DNA of 64,000 nt from Procambarus clarkii (lineage: Eukaryota; Arthropoda; Malacostraca; Decapoda; Cambaridae), in NCBI RefSeq assembly GCF_040958095.1, contig NC_091227.1, forward strand, positions 20,803,158-20,867,157, read 5' to 3'. The notes under the pieces are model-generated. The model was not told the origin of the DNA. It saw nothing but the letters and a program-made list of their open reading frames with translations, and searched no databases. Below, one piece after another: positions 22,284-33,841 of the stretch (position 1 is its first letter; each line of letters begins with the position of its first letter). The position numbers were made by a program, and so were the translations under genes.

Positions 22284-23008
22284 CAAATGGTGCTAACTGC
22301 AATGGCCCAGGCAATCAATAAGTGACGATGGCTGCATGTTGAGGTTTTGAAAATGACTGAATGGATTAAGCTTACATTAAACAGATTAAGATTAAGTTAA
22401 ACAAGACTATAATTGACTCATTTTCTAAGTAGACCACAGGAGATTTTCTTTAGGTGTGTATAGCTGAGCATGTATTGTGAATAGTTTTGCCTGTATGATG
22501 GTCAACTATGGCTTTCAGCTCAGTTACCCATAACAAACTACACCAAGTAAAGTGTGAGGAAACTAGTTATTTCTGTCAAGTCTGAGAATACTTTTTGGGA
22601 AGATGTTACCATTCCCATGTATTATTATGCAGTAAGTTTTGTCAAGTGTTAAAGGAAAGTTTATTGGCTATAAACATTTAGTGAAGTTTTGCATTTAATG
22701 TGTTGATGAGTGTTGTGGTTTTTTTCTTTATGTACTGAAAAGTTGTTTCATGGCATAAAGAATAGCTTTAGCGAATATTGAGACTAGATGACTCTTTTTA
22801 TTTATATATACAAGAAATTCTCTTCTTGGGTTTAATTGGGAAACATGAAAAATTCACAAATTTTCAGATAAAGCACTTTCAGCGGCAGCGTGTGACAGAG
22901 ATGCAAGAGAGTGTGGAACGCTATGCTGCCTATCAACTAACATCCGCTAGAACCACTCTCAGCATATTGTCCCAGGCACTCAACCAAATCAAAGCCATCA
23001 ACTTATAG
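21422..23008 (+). CDS. C-terminal two exons of a coiled-coil protein, probably a sorting nexin BAR domain
   Basis: Two exons joined by a GT-AG intron encode 68 residues ending in TAG. The first contributes AEKAKKEAEAAFEECSDIAR and HE; the second starts IKHFQRQRVTEMQESVERYA. The sequence is helical and charged, and its spacing (E-I-x-x-F-x-x-x-R-V ... Y/A-x-x-Q ... stop about 30 residues on) resembles the last helix of SNX-BAR sorting nexins such as SNX1/2, SNX4 or SNX5/6, which tubulate endosomal membranes in retromer-type recycling. Subfamily cannot be settled from this fragment. The PX domain and the earlier BAR exons should lie upstream on the + strand, but I could not find them between 9 and 21 kb. 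Alternative: another BAR-like coiled-coil protein. Confidence 0.6.
22245..22283. repeat. (AAT)n microsatellite in the SNX-like intron
   Basis: About thirteen perfect aat/ata units within the intron between 21488 and 22867. Confidence 0.97.
22868..23008 (+). CDS. Terminal exon (46 codons plus stop) of the SNX-like gene
   Basis: Acceptor caaattttcag before 22868, phase 0, ending in TAG at 23006-23008. Joining it to the exon at 21422-21487 keeps the frame and the helical pattern across the junction (HE|IKHF). Confidence 0.75.
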   Translation: MKHFQRQRVTEMQESVERYAAYQLTSARTTLSILSQALNQIKAINL

Positions 23009-23721
23009 GTTATAAAGAAACCTAACTTCTGTCCAGATCATTATTAGCTCATCTCATGTTTGCCATCATCTTGTCTGAGAAACAAGCAGATGTTCCTTGC
23101 AAAATAATAACTGCAGGTTTCCTTTTATCATATTGTCATCATTCCAGAGAAATTATTCGGCTTGGTTTTCCACACTCTGCTTAGTTTCACTTTGAATAAT
23201 TGGAAGCCTAAAGTACATACACAGTAAATGGGATTGCTGTTTAAGCTTCTTTTCTCTTATTTGCCTGTACTCTTTGTTTTTCTTAAAATTGCACCTACAC
23301 CTTTTTTTTATGTCAGGATCTATTACTTTCACTGCCCTCAAATTCACCCTGTAGTCAAAGTAATGCACCCGGTCACATTGGTGCAGATAATGGTGGTTAT
23401 ACGAGAATAGATTTTTTGTACAGTACAGTACTCTCTCTTTTTTTCCTCTTTCTTTGTCTGTCTTTCTTTCTCTTTCTTTCTTTCTTTTTTCTTTTGTTTT
23501 CGTTTTCTTTTTTTCCTTTTTTTCTTTCTTCCTTCTTCCTGCACTTGCAAGGAGCAGCAACCGTCCAACAACTTTTATGAAGGGAGGGATTGAGAGAGAT
23601 CCAATACTGAGACAGAATGGAACCCTACTCTGCTTGAGACTAGAAACACTAGCATTTTGTGTGGTATATAATGTACAATTAGGAATGTTTGTATAAAATG
23701 TGTCATGTCTTTGAAATTAAA
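23009..23721 (+). other. Probable 3' UTR of the SNX-like gene
   Basis: Non-coding sequence after the stop. An ATTAAA variant hexamer lies at 23716-23721 followed by an A-rich stretch, and a canonical AATAAA at 24071-24076. Includes a pyrimidine tract of about 110 bp (23435-23545; cttt, tttc and ttcc runs). Confidence 0.45.
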
Positions 23722-26700
23722 AAAAGAAAAAAAGAAGAGTGTACAGAACTAGGAAACTCTTCATTTGCTCATCTTATTTAAATAACGATTTGCCATTTTA
23801 ATTAAATAATTAGTTGGCTATTGGCAGGATTTACATAAATAGCTCCCGTTTAAATGTCTTATTACAGTATGATTATTAGTGTACAGGTATGTTTTTTTTT
23901 CTTTTGCTACTGTGCTAAATTCTGACTACAGTATTATGTAATCTTCCGTTTGTAACAACGTGCATTACAACTACTGTACTATTTACACTACATCTGTGAA
24001 TGACATTTTCCTTTATGAACAGTATTTTAGGTGTTTAGGTAGGTTAATATGTTGATCTCAGGAAATGTTCAATAAATTCTGAAATTTGTCATTACTAACA
24101 TACAAATTGATACTGATAATGATAACCATTTTCCTTAGACGCTTGTTATCAGTGCTCCATTTTAACAACTTGATTTTTCTTTTGGTACAGCACCTTTCAA
24201 GCTTGCTTTGTTTAATACTTTTTGCTATGAAAATTATATATTATAGAATTTGACTTACAAAGGGTGACTGGTTTTATTACTTTAAAAATATTTATTAGTT
24301 GTGCATTTAAAATAACTACACTGAGATAATATATATGGACCAATTACTGTTAATGTATTTCTTATAAATTAACTTAATATCATAGTTTACACAGAAATTG
24401 ACAGTCATTATAGGGTTAAAAAAACATATTAATGATATTACCAATGCTATTTCTTAATACTGTATTTACTAGACATGAATATCAAAATTTCTTTAACCGA
24501 ATCAAAAATTTCAAGCTACTTCAAATTTTATAATCCAAGCCATGTCACAACTTTATGGTTTTAAAAGCAAGAGAATAGTCTGTCCTTCAAAAAATTTCCA
24601 GACCTATCCTTTAAATTTAGGAATTGTACAAAACTTTTTAGCAAATCAATACTGCCATTTCAAATTTTTGCATAAATCAAGTAAGTCTTTTTAAAAATTT
24701 GTCCATTCAATATTTTGATTTGTTGTTTAAGGCATATAAAACTTAGGCATTCATAACTATTATTTCACGATCGTCACATTCCATTGTAGTTTTTCATCAC
24801 ATCAGTGGACAAGTACCCATACCAAAGATATTTTAAAAATATGATTTAACTTAAAATGCTGATTAATGTGTGTGTGAAAATTAAAAACATCTCTAGTCTG
24901 CATCTTCTATTGTATTTCAAGGGCATTAGATGACTTAAACAAGGAAGATAGTTTTGTAAAAAAAATTTTGTCTGCAAGGTACATGATGATGCAGAAAAGT
25001 TAGTTTTAAACTATACAGTATAGGATATTGTGTTACACAAGATCTGACGATTTTCATATTTTGTCTTTTATTTTTTTGATCGTTTTGTGGGATATACTAA
25101 ATCAGCTCAAGAGTGCAAACTTACAACATGAAAACTAGTCAGGAATGTCTGTCATATAAAATGACATTTATGAAACTAAAGTGCCAAAAATAAACCAAAG
25201 TCAAGTCATTGGTGTGTGTGATAATCGGTCACAAACTAGTCATTGTAGCACGTGCTGGGCAAATTGTTTATGTTCTGTTGATTTTTTTTCTTTGTCTTAC
25301 AGTTGCTTATGATTGTTTATTCATTCTGGAGTTTGTTCTAGCTGAACTTTCAAGTTGCTGCTTGCATTTTTTTTTTCCAATGCAAAACAATGAAATCATT
25401 AAGTTGTATTTCTTGCAAATGGTACTGAAACTGATCATGTGAGCTTGATTAGGGTATTTGTTGAAATGATTGTTTAAAGAAAATACAAATAATGTTCATA
25501 ATTTATTATACATAATTATTAGTTTATCTTTAAGCTCCCAAGTAAAAAGTTGTTTTAAATATTTAATAGAAAAAGTTTGCATAATTTTATGTAATACATT
25601 TTGCAATAATTATTATATAACTGACATATCAAGTTTATAAATCTCTTGGAGGGCATTTAAAAAGGAAGAACATGTAATTTGTTGAAAGCTCATTAGTTTT
25701 ATAATTGCTTCAATGAGAAATGTTTAAAAAAAAAATTCATGTCGTATAGTTTCACATCGGTTGTACAAGAGTGCTGTCTTACAGGTAAACAACTTTGCTC
25801 ATAGGGGCTTGAATTTTTCAAGGAGTATGTTTATAATTGTCTGTTGTTAATATTGTCAGGATTACATAACCTTTGAAATTAAATACTCTAAAATAACAAT
25901 ACAGTATATTGTGGAACCCCTCACATACTGGCATCATTGTATAAAAAAAAGCTCAGTATTGTATATTAAAATAATTTCACTTCAAAATTATTGGAATAAT
26001 AGATATTTATCGATGCCAAGATAAAGTATAAAGTCTAGAAGTCTAAATTTATTGTATAGAGTAATTCATCTCCCTACTCCAAATTAAGGTAGCCCATAAG
26101 AATATATGCAGGTCTAATAAAATAGGTACTGCAATTAACTTTGATATGATGTGTGTGATCGTTATGCATAATAGTATACATGGATGGTGCGAGTGTAGAG
26201 CCGTCATGCAAGTTCCTTGTGTTTGTCGGTCGAGTTGTTTACAGCATATATTGTAAGCGGTAGTAGAGCCAGTTGTACAGTGAGGCTGTCAGCATCACCG
26301 GGTAATCAAATAGTACAGTACATGTAACATAGCATCATTTATCCAGGGATGATCATTGTCTCCAGGCAGTTTCCTCTGGGGGCAATAACAAGCAGCTCAC
26401 CACTATTGTATTTTATTTTAAGTTTAAATTCAATAGTTATAAGTTACAAAAGAGCATTCTTCACTTAATTTTGAGCATTACTTTATTAATTTGTGCTCCT
26501 TGTGCCATCAATACCATTTGGGAAACTAAATATTTAGCCGCAGTTTGGTTTTGTCTTGCTGGTAGATATATAAATTACTGGATGAGGTGTTATTATTTTT
26601 TTTTTGAGGCTAATACATTATATTAGTGAAACTGTCATGAGAAATAATTATTTTCATCTATAATGTCATCCATTTCCTGGATTGAAGATGATTAATTTTG

Positions 26701-27545
26701 TTTTGTAAAAAATAGCTATATTCTAATAAGTAAATAATTAGTTACTATAAAGATGCACACTGTGTATTGAATCTTGACTACATACAAATTCAGTATTTAA
26801 ATTCCAAATATTTGCTGAGGTGATATTTAAACAGATTTTTTTTTTGTTTAGTTCTATTGGCTTACATTTTTATCTTCTTTGGTACAGTTAGATATAAATA
26901 CAAAATGCATAGCATACATTCCCAGGTAAGTGGTATGTGTGTTTAGATCATATTCTACCAACTGAGAATGACTGGTGGCTACTTCTGTGTTCAACTTTCT
27001 GGAATTGATATAGGCTACAGGTTCTTTTAGGAATGCTGTAGTGTTTACCAGATTGAAAAGTTGTGCTGTAAATTTACAGGGGCTGTAAATATATATACTG
27101 GCAATTCTCTGTGGAGGAACATTTTGAGTATGAAGAGTTCAACCAGTGTTCAAGAATCTTAGAATTCTAACCACTGCTTATCAGTTCTAAATATTGTCAC
27201 TCAGAAAAGTTTTTTTTTTTACTCTGCAAATTTACCTCCACCATAAGATCATTGGAATATGTAGACAATAAGTTGCAATAACATGATTGAAAATTAAACA
27301 CCTATCCCACAAATCTGTAAGTAAAAGATTTGACACTGCTTCGTCCCATTCTAGACCATTGCATGACCTGATAATGATCCCGGACAAACTGAAACGTTGT
27401 CAATTTTATTACAAACAGATTTTTGGTTTGGAATTTTAATCATTGGAGCACATTAAAAAAAAAATAGAATACAGCCCCATGTGTGTGCATTTTTTTGTGG
27501 AACTCCAGCAGCACAGTAAACTAGTTGCTGGCTCATCCTCCCTTT

Positions 27546-27693
27546 GTTGACCAGACCACACACTAGAAGGTGAAGGGACGACGACGTTTCGGTCCGTCCT
27601 GGACCATTCTCAAGTCGATTTGCCTTGAGAATGGTCCAGGACCGGACCGAAACGTCGTCATCCCTTCACCTTCTAGTGTGTGGTCTGGTCAAC
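27546..27693. mobile_element. Inverted-repeat pair with 9-bp spacer
   Basis: Arms 27546-27614 and 27624-27693 are nearly perfect inverted copies (ccagaccacacactagaagg / ccttctagtgtgtggtctgg; ggaccattctcaag / cttgagaatggtcc). The right arm continues into agccacgttattgtgactga. A single-arm copy of the same repeat is at 63500-63612, so this looks like two copies of a dispersed repeat joined head to head. Confidence 0.9.
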
Positions 27694-29454
27694 ATACTTT
27701 AGCCACGTTATTGTGACTGATCGCCTCATCCTCCCTTTGCTTGCATTCCATTAGATTAGCCATTTATATTTACCTCATGTAAGTGAAGATTAATTACTTG
27801 CCTTTGAAGACACTTGCCTTATGAGATCCTTGTTGAGAAGGAATAAAATAGATCTTTGCTTCTTGAATATTTATTTTTTATTTAAAAGCTTTTTGTATTG
27901 TAGTTAGGGTGCATATTTTGTGAATTTGGTAAAATCTGTTTGTTTAGGCATAAAAAGTGCCAGCATTTATGCCTATCTAATGTCATATATATTAGCTAGT
28001 TTTTCCATACTATAATTAATTTTACATACTATAATTAATTTTATACAAGCTATGGTAATAATACAGGATATACTGTATAATATTTAGGTATCATTTGTAT
28101 TGGCTTATAGCTCAAGCAATTAACCATTCCAAATATGCCATTCATGTACAAATTAAGTTCCTATTATTTAACTATATATTCTCTGTACAGTTAAATGAAT
28201 TTATTGCATCTCTTTTTACTGAGCCATTGTGATTTTTCATTAATGATCTGATACTTGTACTTTATATATGAATTGCTCTAATTCATTGTTTTTTTTCCAT
28301 TGAGCTTCCACATTGCCTCAGTGCTAATGGCTGCTACTATAGTTCATCAGTCAGAAACCTATATCTTAGTTTCAAAGCACACAATCTAGGCATGTAATGA
28401 CTGCAATTGGTAGGTAGCATATAAAATTAAATTAAAAGGATAATGAATTTGTGGTATAATTTTACTTGCTGCTATATGTTTTGTTTATTCAACACTGTGT
28501 TTAAAGTGGAGTGCCTGTACAGTACTACAGTACTTGTAGTTGAGACGGCAGATTCTTTAACTAATCCAGGTTCAGTCATGTGATCCATATGGCTCGTTGT
28601 GTTGCTGGAGCTAGTTTTGCTAATACAGAATCTAGGGTAATAACCTACTGGTTTAAGCAGTGTTAGATTGAGATACAAAAAGAAAGTATGACTATGAAGT
28701 TTATTTTTCAACCAAATAGCTCTAAATTACTCTGAAACCAAAAATAAATAGGTACATAATTTTCATTTAGATTTGTTTATAAGTGAATGTGGAGTAGTCA
28801 TCAAAAGCTATGTAATTTCCCAAGTTTTCAAAGTAAAAAAAAATTAAAGGTATTTAACACCATATTTATTTGTGGGTTATATTTATGGAAGCAGCACAGC
28901 ATGTGACCCTTGTATATTGGGCAGCAGAATTTACAGTAATAATTGTTGGAACGATTATAGAATTGTTTCCAGAAACTGAGAATTACAGTATATTACAATA
29001 GCCTACATGGAAAAAGTGGATGTATATAGCTGTATTACTGTTGCTGTGGTTAATTTTGTATATTTTGAAATGCAATTTAATTAGTCCATTTGTCAGTAAT
29101 TTTTTTCTGGACCACATTTTTAAAGTTTCTAATTTGTTAAACTGTAACAAGTGGCTAGCAGAGCAGCTAATGTCATCTGAAAATATTGCATAAGAAAACA
29201 GTAATTCTTGTACAGTAATTTTGGCAATTTTGATTCACTGAAGATGGAAGTATTGTATGTTTGTATCAAAGTGTTAATAATGCTTCTGATTTGTAATAAA
29301 TTTAAATAACTATACATTGTGTTTTGTTATAAAGTTGATAATTTTACTAATCAACATGTTTATCCATGTTGTTACTTCCAACATTTTGTATAGAAGCTTT
29401 AAAACTACAGATGCCCATCCTCATCTTTAATTGGTATAAAACGAACAAATTTTT

Positions 29455-29570
29455 GTGGATTCACGCGGTGCACCGCTCCTGTGCCAGGTAAGTCCAATAC
29501 GGGCTCACTATAGCCCGTGCTACTTGGAACTTGTTCCAAGTAACTGAATCTATAACAACAACAACAACAT
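29455..29570 (-). repeat. Dispersed hairpin repeat, reverse copy
   Basis: ggtgcaccgctcctgtgcca, tacgggctcactatagcccg and aacttgttccaagtaactga, ending in (aac)n. In reverse it matches 16690-16770, and the left part matches 11425-11465 (cctggcacaggagcggggct). Confidence 0.7.
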
Positions 29571-30168
29571 GTGGATTCACACTCATATTGGTGTTGTCTT
29601 TAATTACCTCATGGACACTGCTTGTGCCTGTGCCATCTAGAAACTGATTCCTTGCTCGGATTTCTAACCTATCATTTATAACTTAACCATTTCAAATTAT
29701 TGCAGATTAAGTATTGTGTATAACCAATTGCTTACTATTAAATGTGATGGTCCTCTTACCACCAAAACAGATGCTGAAACTGCTCTGACCGAGGTTACAT
29801 ATTTGCCACACTGATTGACTCGTTGGCACAAAGACCTTGCTTTAATGTCAGAACTCGTGTCTTTCTTACAGTAGCACATCTAGAATGACTTGAATTCTGA
29901 TCATACTGAAAACCTTCTTTTCAGAGTTTCTCACTCGTGTAGATTTCTCACTCGATAAAATCTTTGGTGATTGATACATTTAACTATTGCTCATCTTTTT
30001 TATCTCATTGGCATCTTTGATATCTAGATATTTATTTTTACTCTGTACAAACACTACAGAGTACTATAAATAATAGTACAGTATAATAATTGTAGTACTG
30101 TACTATAACTATAAATTTTGAGACCATACAGTCCAAGTGAATGGAACTACAGGGTACTGTTTGTACAA

Positions 30169-30433
30169 GGGCCTGTGGCTGAGTAGTCAGCGCTACAGAT
30201 CCGTAGTCCTGTGGTCCGGGTTCGATTCCCGGCGCTGGCAGAAACAGATGGGTAGTTCCTTTCCACCCTGATGCCCCTGTTACCTAGCAGTAAATAAGTA
30301 TCTGGTAGTTAGCTACTTCCTGGGCGTGTGTATGGGAGGGTGGGGGGGGGGGGGTGATTAGTAACGGTCAATTGATTGACAGTTGAGAGGCTGGCCGAAA
30401 GAGCAGAGCTCAACCCCCACAAGCACAACTAAG
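30169..30433 (+). mobile_element. tRNA-derived SINE
   Basis: Head gcctgtggctgagtagtcag and B box gggttcgattcccggcgctg, then ctgttacctagcagtaaata, a G run (30341-30354) and a 3' part with gagctcaacccccacaagca. Same family as 13881-14137. Confidence 0.8.
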
Positions 30434-31857
30434 GGAATACAGTACCATTACCATACAATCTGCTAATCAGTATTCCAGGCTTGGCATCCTTTGATAATTA
30501 CTTATGAATAACTATTTAGTGATGTGACTACTGTACCACTGTTCCATCATTTCAGTTTTTATCACCCTTAATTCTTTTGTTTTATTCTTCAAGATTGCCT
30601 TATGCCAGTAGTTTTCACTTTTAGTAAATCCATAATATTTAAGCTGATTATTTTAGTCAACTATTTTCAAGCAGAATTATGAGGTTAGAAACACCCCCAC
30701 TGAGACAGGCAGGATTTAAATCATTTATCATTTATTATACACAATACATTATACGTACTGGGGAAAAGACATGAAATTTGCAACAACACACTGAAGAAGA
30801 GAGACTACATGAAAATATTACCGTTGTAATAATGTTTATAATAAATAAGGCAAGATGTGTTTATAATAGAGGCAAGATGTGTTTATAATAAATAGAGGCA
30901 ATGTGTTGGAATACACAGCATCCCATAACCTTTACCGAGTAGTTGGACACACATGTATGCATGCTTGCGCGTGCGCACACACACACATGCACACATGCAC
31001 ACACGTATGACTTCAATGTCAATATGTGAGCTCAATAAGCTCAGGAACCTGTATACCAGTCAAAGGTCAAGAGGCAGGGGCCAGAGCGCAGACGCTAGAG
31101 GCCTGCAAGTATTATTAGACATACACAATCTTTCGATGCCCTTCCCTCCCTCTTCAATCCCCATATCCTCACTCTGAGCACCCACACACTTATTACACAA
31201 TCATTCTCTGTACATAAGCATAAATATTTACACAACTGTTCATCAAAATTTTTTTAAGACTATAGTTATGTTTGAGGAGAGGGCATTGGGCAAAACTAAA
31301 ATATAAATACTGTACTGTATATTGTTCTAATTGCTTACCATTTGTATTGTAATAAGTTAGAAGTGACTTATGTACATTCTTATAAAACAAGAAAATAAAT
31401 ACTGTACTGAATGTGACTGTCAACATGCAGATAAACTAAGTTAGAAACTTTTAAACAAATTCCATTAAATGCAGCAAAAATACTGTACATGTATAATTGA
31501 AACTGCAAACAAATTAGCTTTGCAAACAGTGTCGTTTTAAATATCATCCAAAGTTCCTTGCCAAGTAGAAAATATTAGGCAAGTGATGGGCTGCAAGTTT
31601 TACTAACACACTTGCCTAGAAGTTAGTTGTTAGCACGCTTAGCTCACAGGTGAAGAGGACTTGTGTTAAAAACATCGACATGGTTGGATAATTGGACAAT
31701 GTTCCTTCACTCTGTTCACTCATAAGTAGTAAGTACATGTAAAATGATTGGCGGATTGTGTTTTGAGGAAAACATGTCATTGGATACCCTAATATTATAA
31801 TCTATTCCAGTACTTGAACTGAAGACTAAATTTCATCAAAATGTACAGTAATGGTAC

Positions 31858-31881
31858 AATAATAATAATAATAATAATAAT
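31858..31881. repeat. (ATA)n microsatellite
   Basis: About eight perfect trinucleotide units. Confidence 0.95.
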
Positions 31882-33709
31882 GACATCAGTAAGAATTATA
31901 GTTGTCTGTTACATTTTCACTTTGGTTTACTAGTTTGCATGATTTTTGTTCAACAAAAATTGCATATTCATAATCATTGGTTAAAAAGTACACAAGATTG
32001 TGTAAAAGCTATCTTGGGCTAAGGTGAAAATCTACTTGCCAAAACTTTAGCACGATACTGATTGGTTTGTTTAGTCAATCTTGGGCATGGTAAATGTGAT
32101 GAAAATCATTTCATTAATGTCTGGTAATTGTTACAATACAGTATTTTCAAAAGGAAATTGAGTGATAACACTTTCCAGCATTATGTACTTGATATTTGGA
32201 TAAAAGCTGCCCATTATTTAAAGGCCTATTTGTACTCAGAGTTCTGTAAAAGAACATGGTGATGCTGATATTAATGTACTGTATATCAATATCTGACAAA
32301 TGCCTAAAAAGTTATTAAATATTAATGAAAATTATACATTCTGAATTAATTGATTGAAGATCCTTGTCTGTTTTCTAATGAAGCAAACTGAAATAGAGGA
32401 ATCTAAAATGCTGATTAACTAATGGTTGCAGTTTGGCCTGAGTTGCCTCTCCCTTGCCCTAGAGAGAATTTAAACAAATTAGTTGCACCTCCTAATATTT
32501 AAAATATTGTATTGCAATTACTATGTCAAGTAAATTGGCATGTCATGTATATTTTGCATTTTAGGAACTATGTATATCATGGACACATGTGTAACAAGCC
32601 AGAGAAAGTCATGAAGGGAAGTTTCAAAATATATGTACCTGATTCTGTGGTTAGCATACTGAGAATTTTAATTATTTAATATTCGAAGGGAATAGGTTAT
32701 AAGGAATCATTTTAAATACTAGTTTTCATCTATGAGCTATTGAGTGCAGAACATCTGGCAATCATTTATATGAATTTAAAAGGCAGTATTGTATGACTAA
32801 TATGTCATATATATTGGATAGGAGGATCATGATAAACTGTCCTAAAAGCTAAAGATAAATGCTTCTCCAGGATGTTCTCATTAATGTGTGTGTGCAAATT
32901 TTGGTTCATTTTAGTTCATCTGTAAATTGTAAAATTCTTAAGCCTCTAGCACTGCCATCATTAAATAAAATTGGCAGATATAAAAAGCAATGGACAACCA
33001 TAGATGATATCTGGAAACACTACTGCCTATCATATTACTTGACCAAACAAGTACAGTACAAAAAATACTTATGCAATGTGTGCAGGAATTATCAAATGAT
33101 CAGTATAATTACAAATTATAATAATTACAATAATAATAAATAGGATATATTACAGTATATATACGACTGAGTTTACTGCAGGCTATGATGGGTCTCACTT
33201 GGGATATAGAAATGTTGACAATCAATATATGATGCGGTTTACACACAGCAACAAGCCTCACAGCTCGGTTATCCTTCAGTGGATAAAAACACAGGTATAT
33301 CAAACACGATAAGATTTATAAATACATTAATATGAAAGCACTGGTATTCAGTTTCGTCATACATTTAAAGAGATCAAACTAAGGTACCATAGAGGATGCA
33401 CTTCACAGTGTTATCATAATCATGGATTTGAACCCATTCCAGTCATTTTTGGCTCAATGCAACTTGTACTTTTTTGCAAGTACTTTAATGACACTATATT
33501 CACTTGTCTGTTGAGCCTTTTTACAGCATGTTAGATTATTCCTTTACTACTATTATCTTGCCACTAAAGGTATCACACAGTAAGTAATTGTGAGCCATCC
33601 AATTGTTGTTCATCACTGTCTTCCTGTGTGGGTTATCACATACAGAAGGTAGCTAGTCTTGCAGCCTCCAACTCATTTTCCGCACATTGAGCCTAATGCA
33701 GGCACATTT

Positions 33710-33841
33710 TCAAAACATCTCACGCTTAAATTCAAACTTGTACTTGATGCACTTCTCTCTAAGAATACCCACAAGAGAAGGTGGACCACAGTAGAACACA
33801 CACACTTTTCCCACTCGTGAATCTCGAATACCACTAAATAC
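33710..33841 (-). CDS. Nox5: Nox5 terminal exon
   Basis: Acceptor ttttctacag, phase 0, 43 codons and TGA. Encodes [20 protein letters not shown] ... KREMF, matching the Nox5 end with the CGxP nucleotide-binding motif and the C-terminal aromatic residue that stacks on FAD. No canonical AATAAA follows closely on the minus strand; an ATTAAA-type hexamer lies near 33483-33488. Confidence 0.93.
   Translation of the reverse strand, partial: VFSGIRDSRVGKVCVFYCGPPSLVGILREKCIKYKFEFKREMF

Larger units (their letters stand above)
23722..33709. other. AT-rich region without recognised genes
   Basis: No frame here shows recognisable protein similarity with splice support. The composition is strongly AT-rich with many T/A homopolymers and repeated short motifs such as tacagtactgta. 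Identifiable insertions are an inverted repeat (27546-27693), a hairpin repeat (29455-29570), a SINE (30169-30433), a CA/GC run (30965-31005) and an (ATA)n microsatellite (31858-31881). The last few hundred bases toward 33709 should include the 3' UTR of the minus-strand Nox5 gene. Confidence 0.6.
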
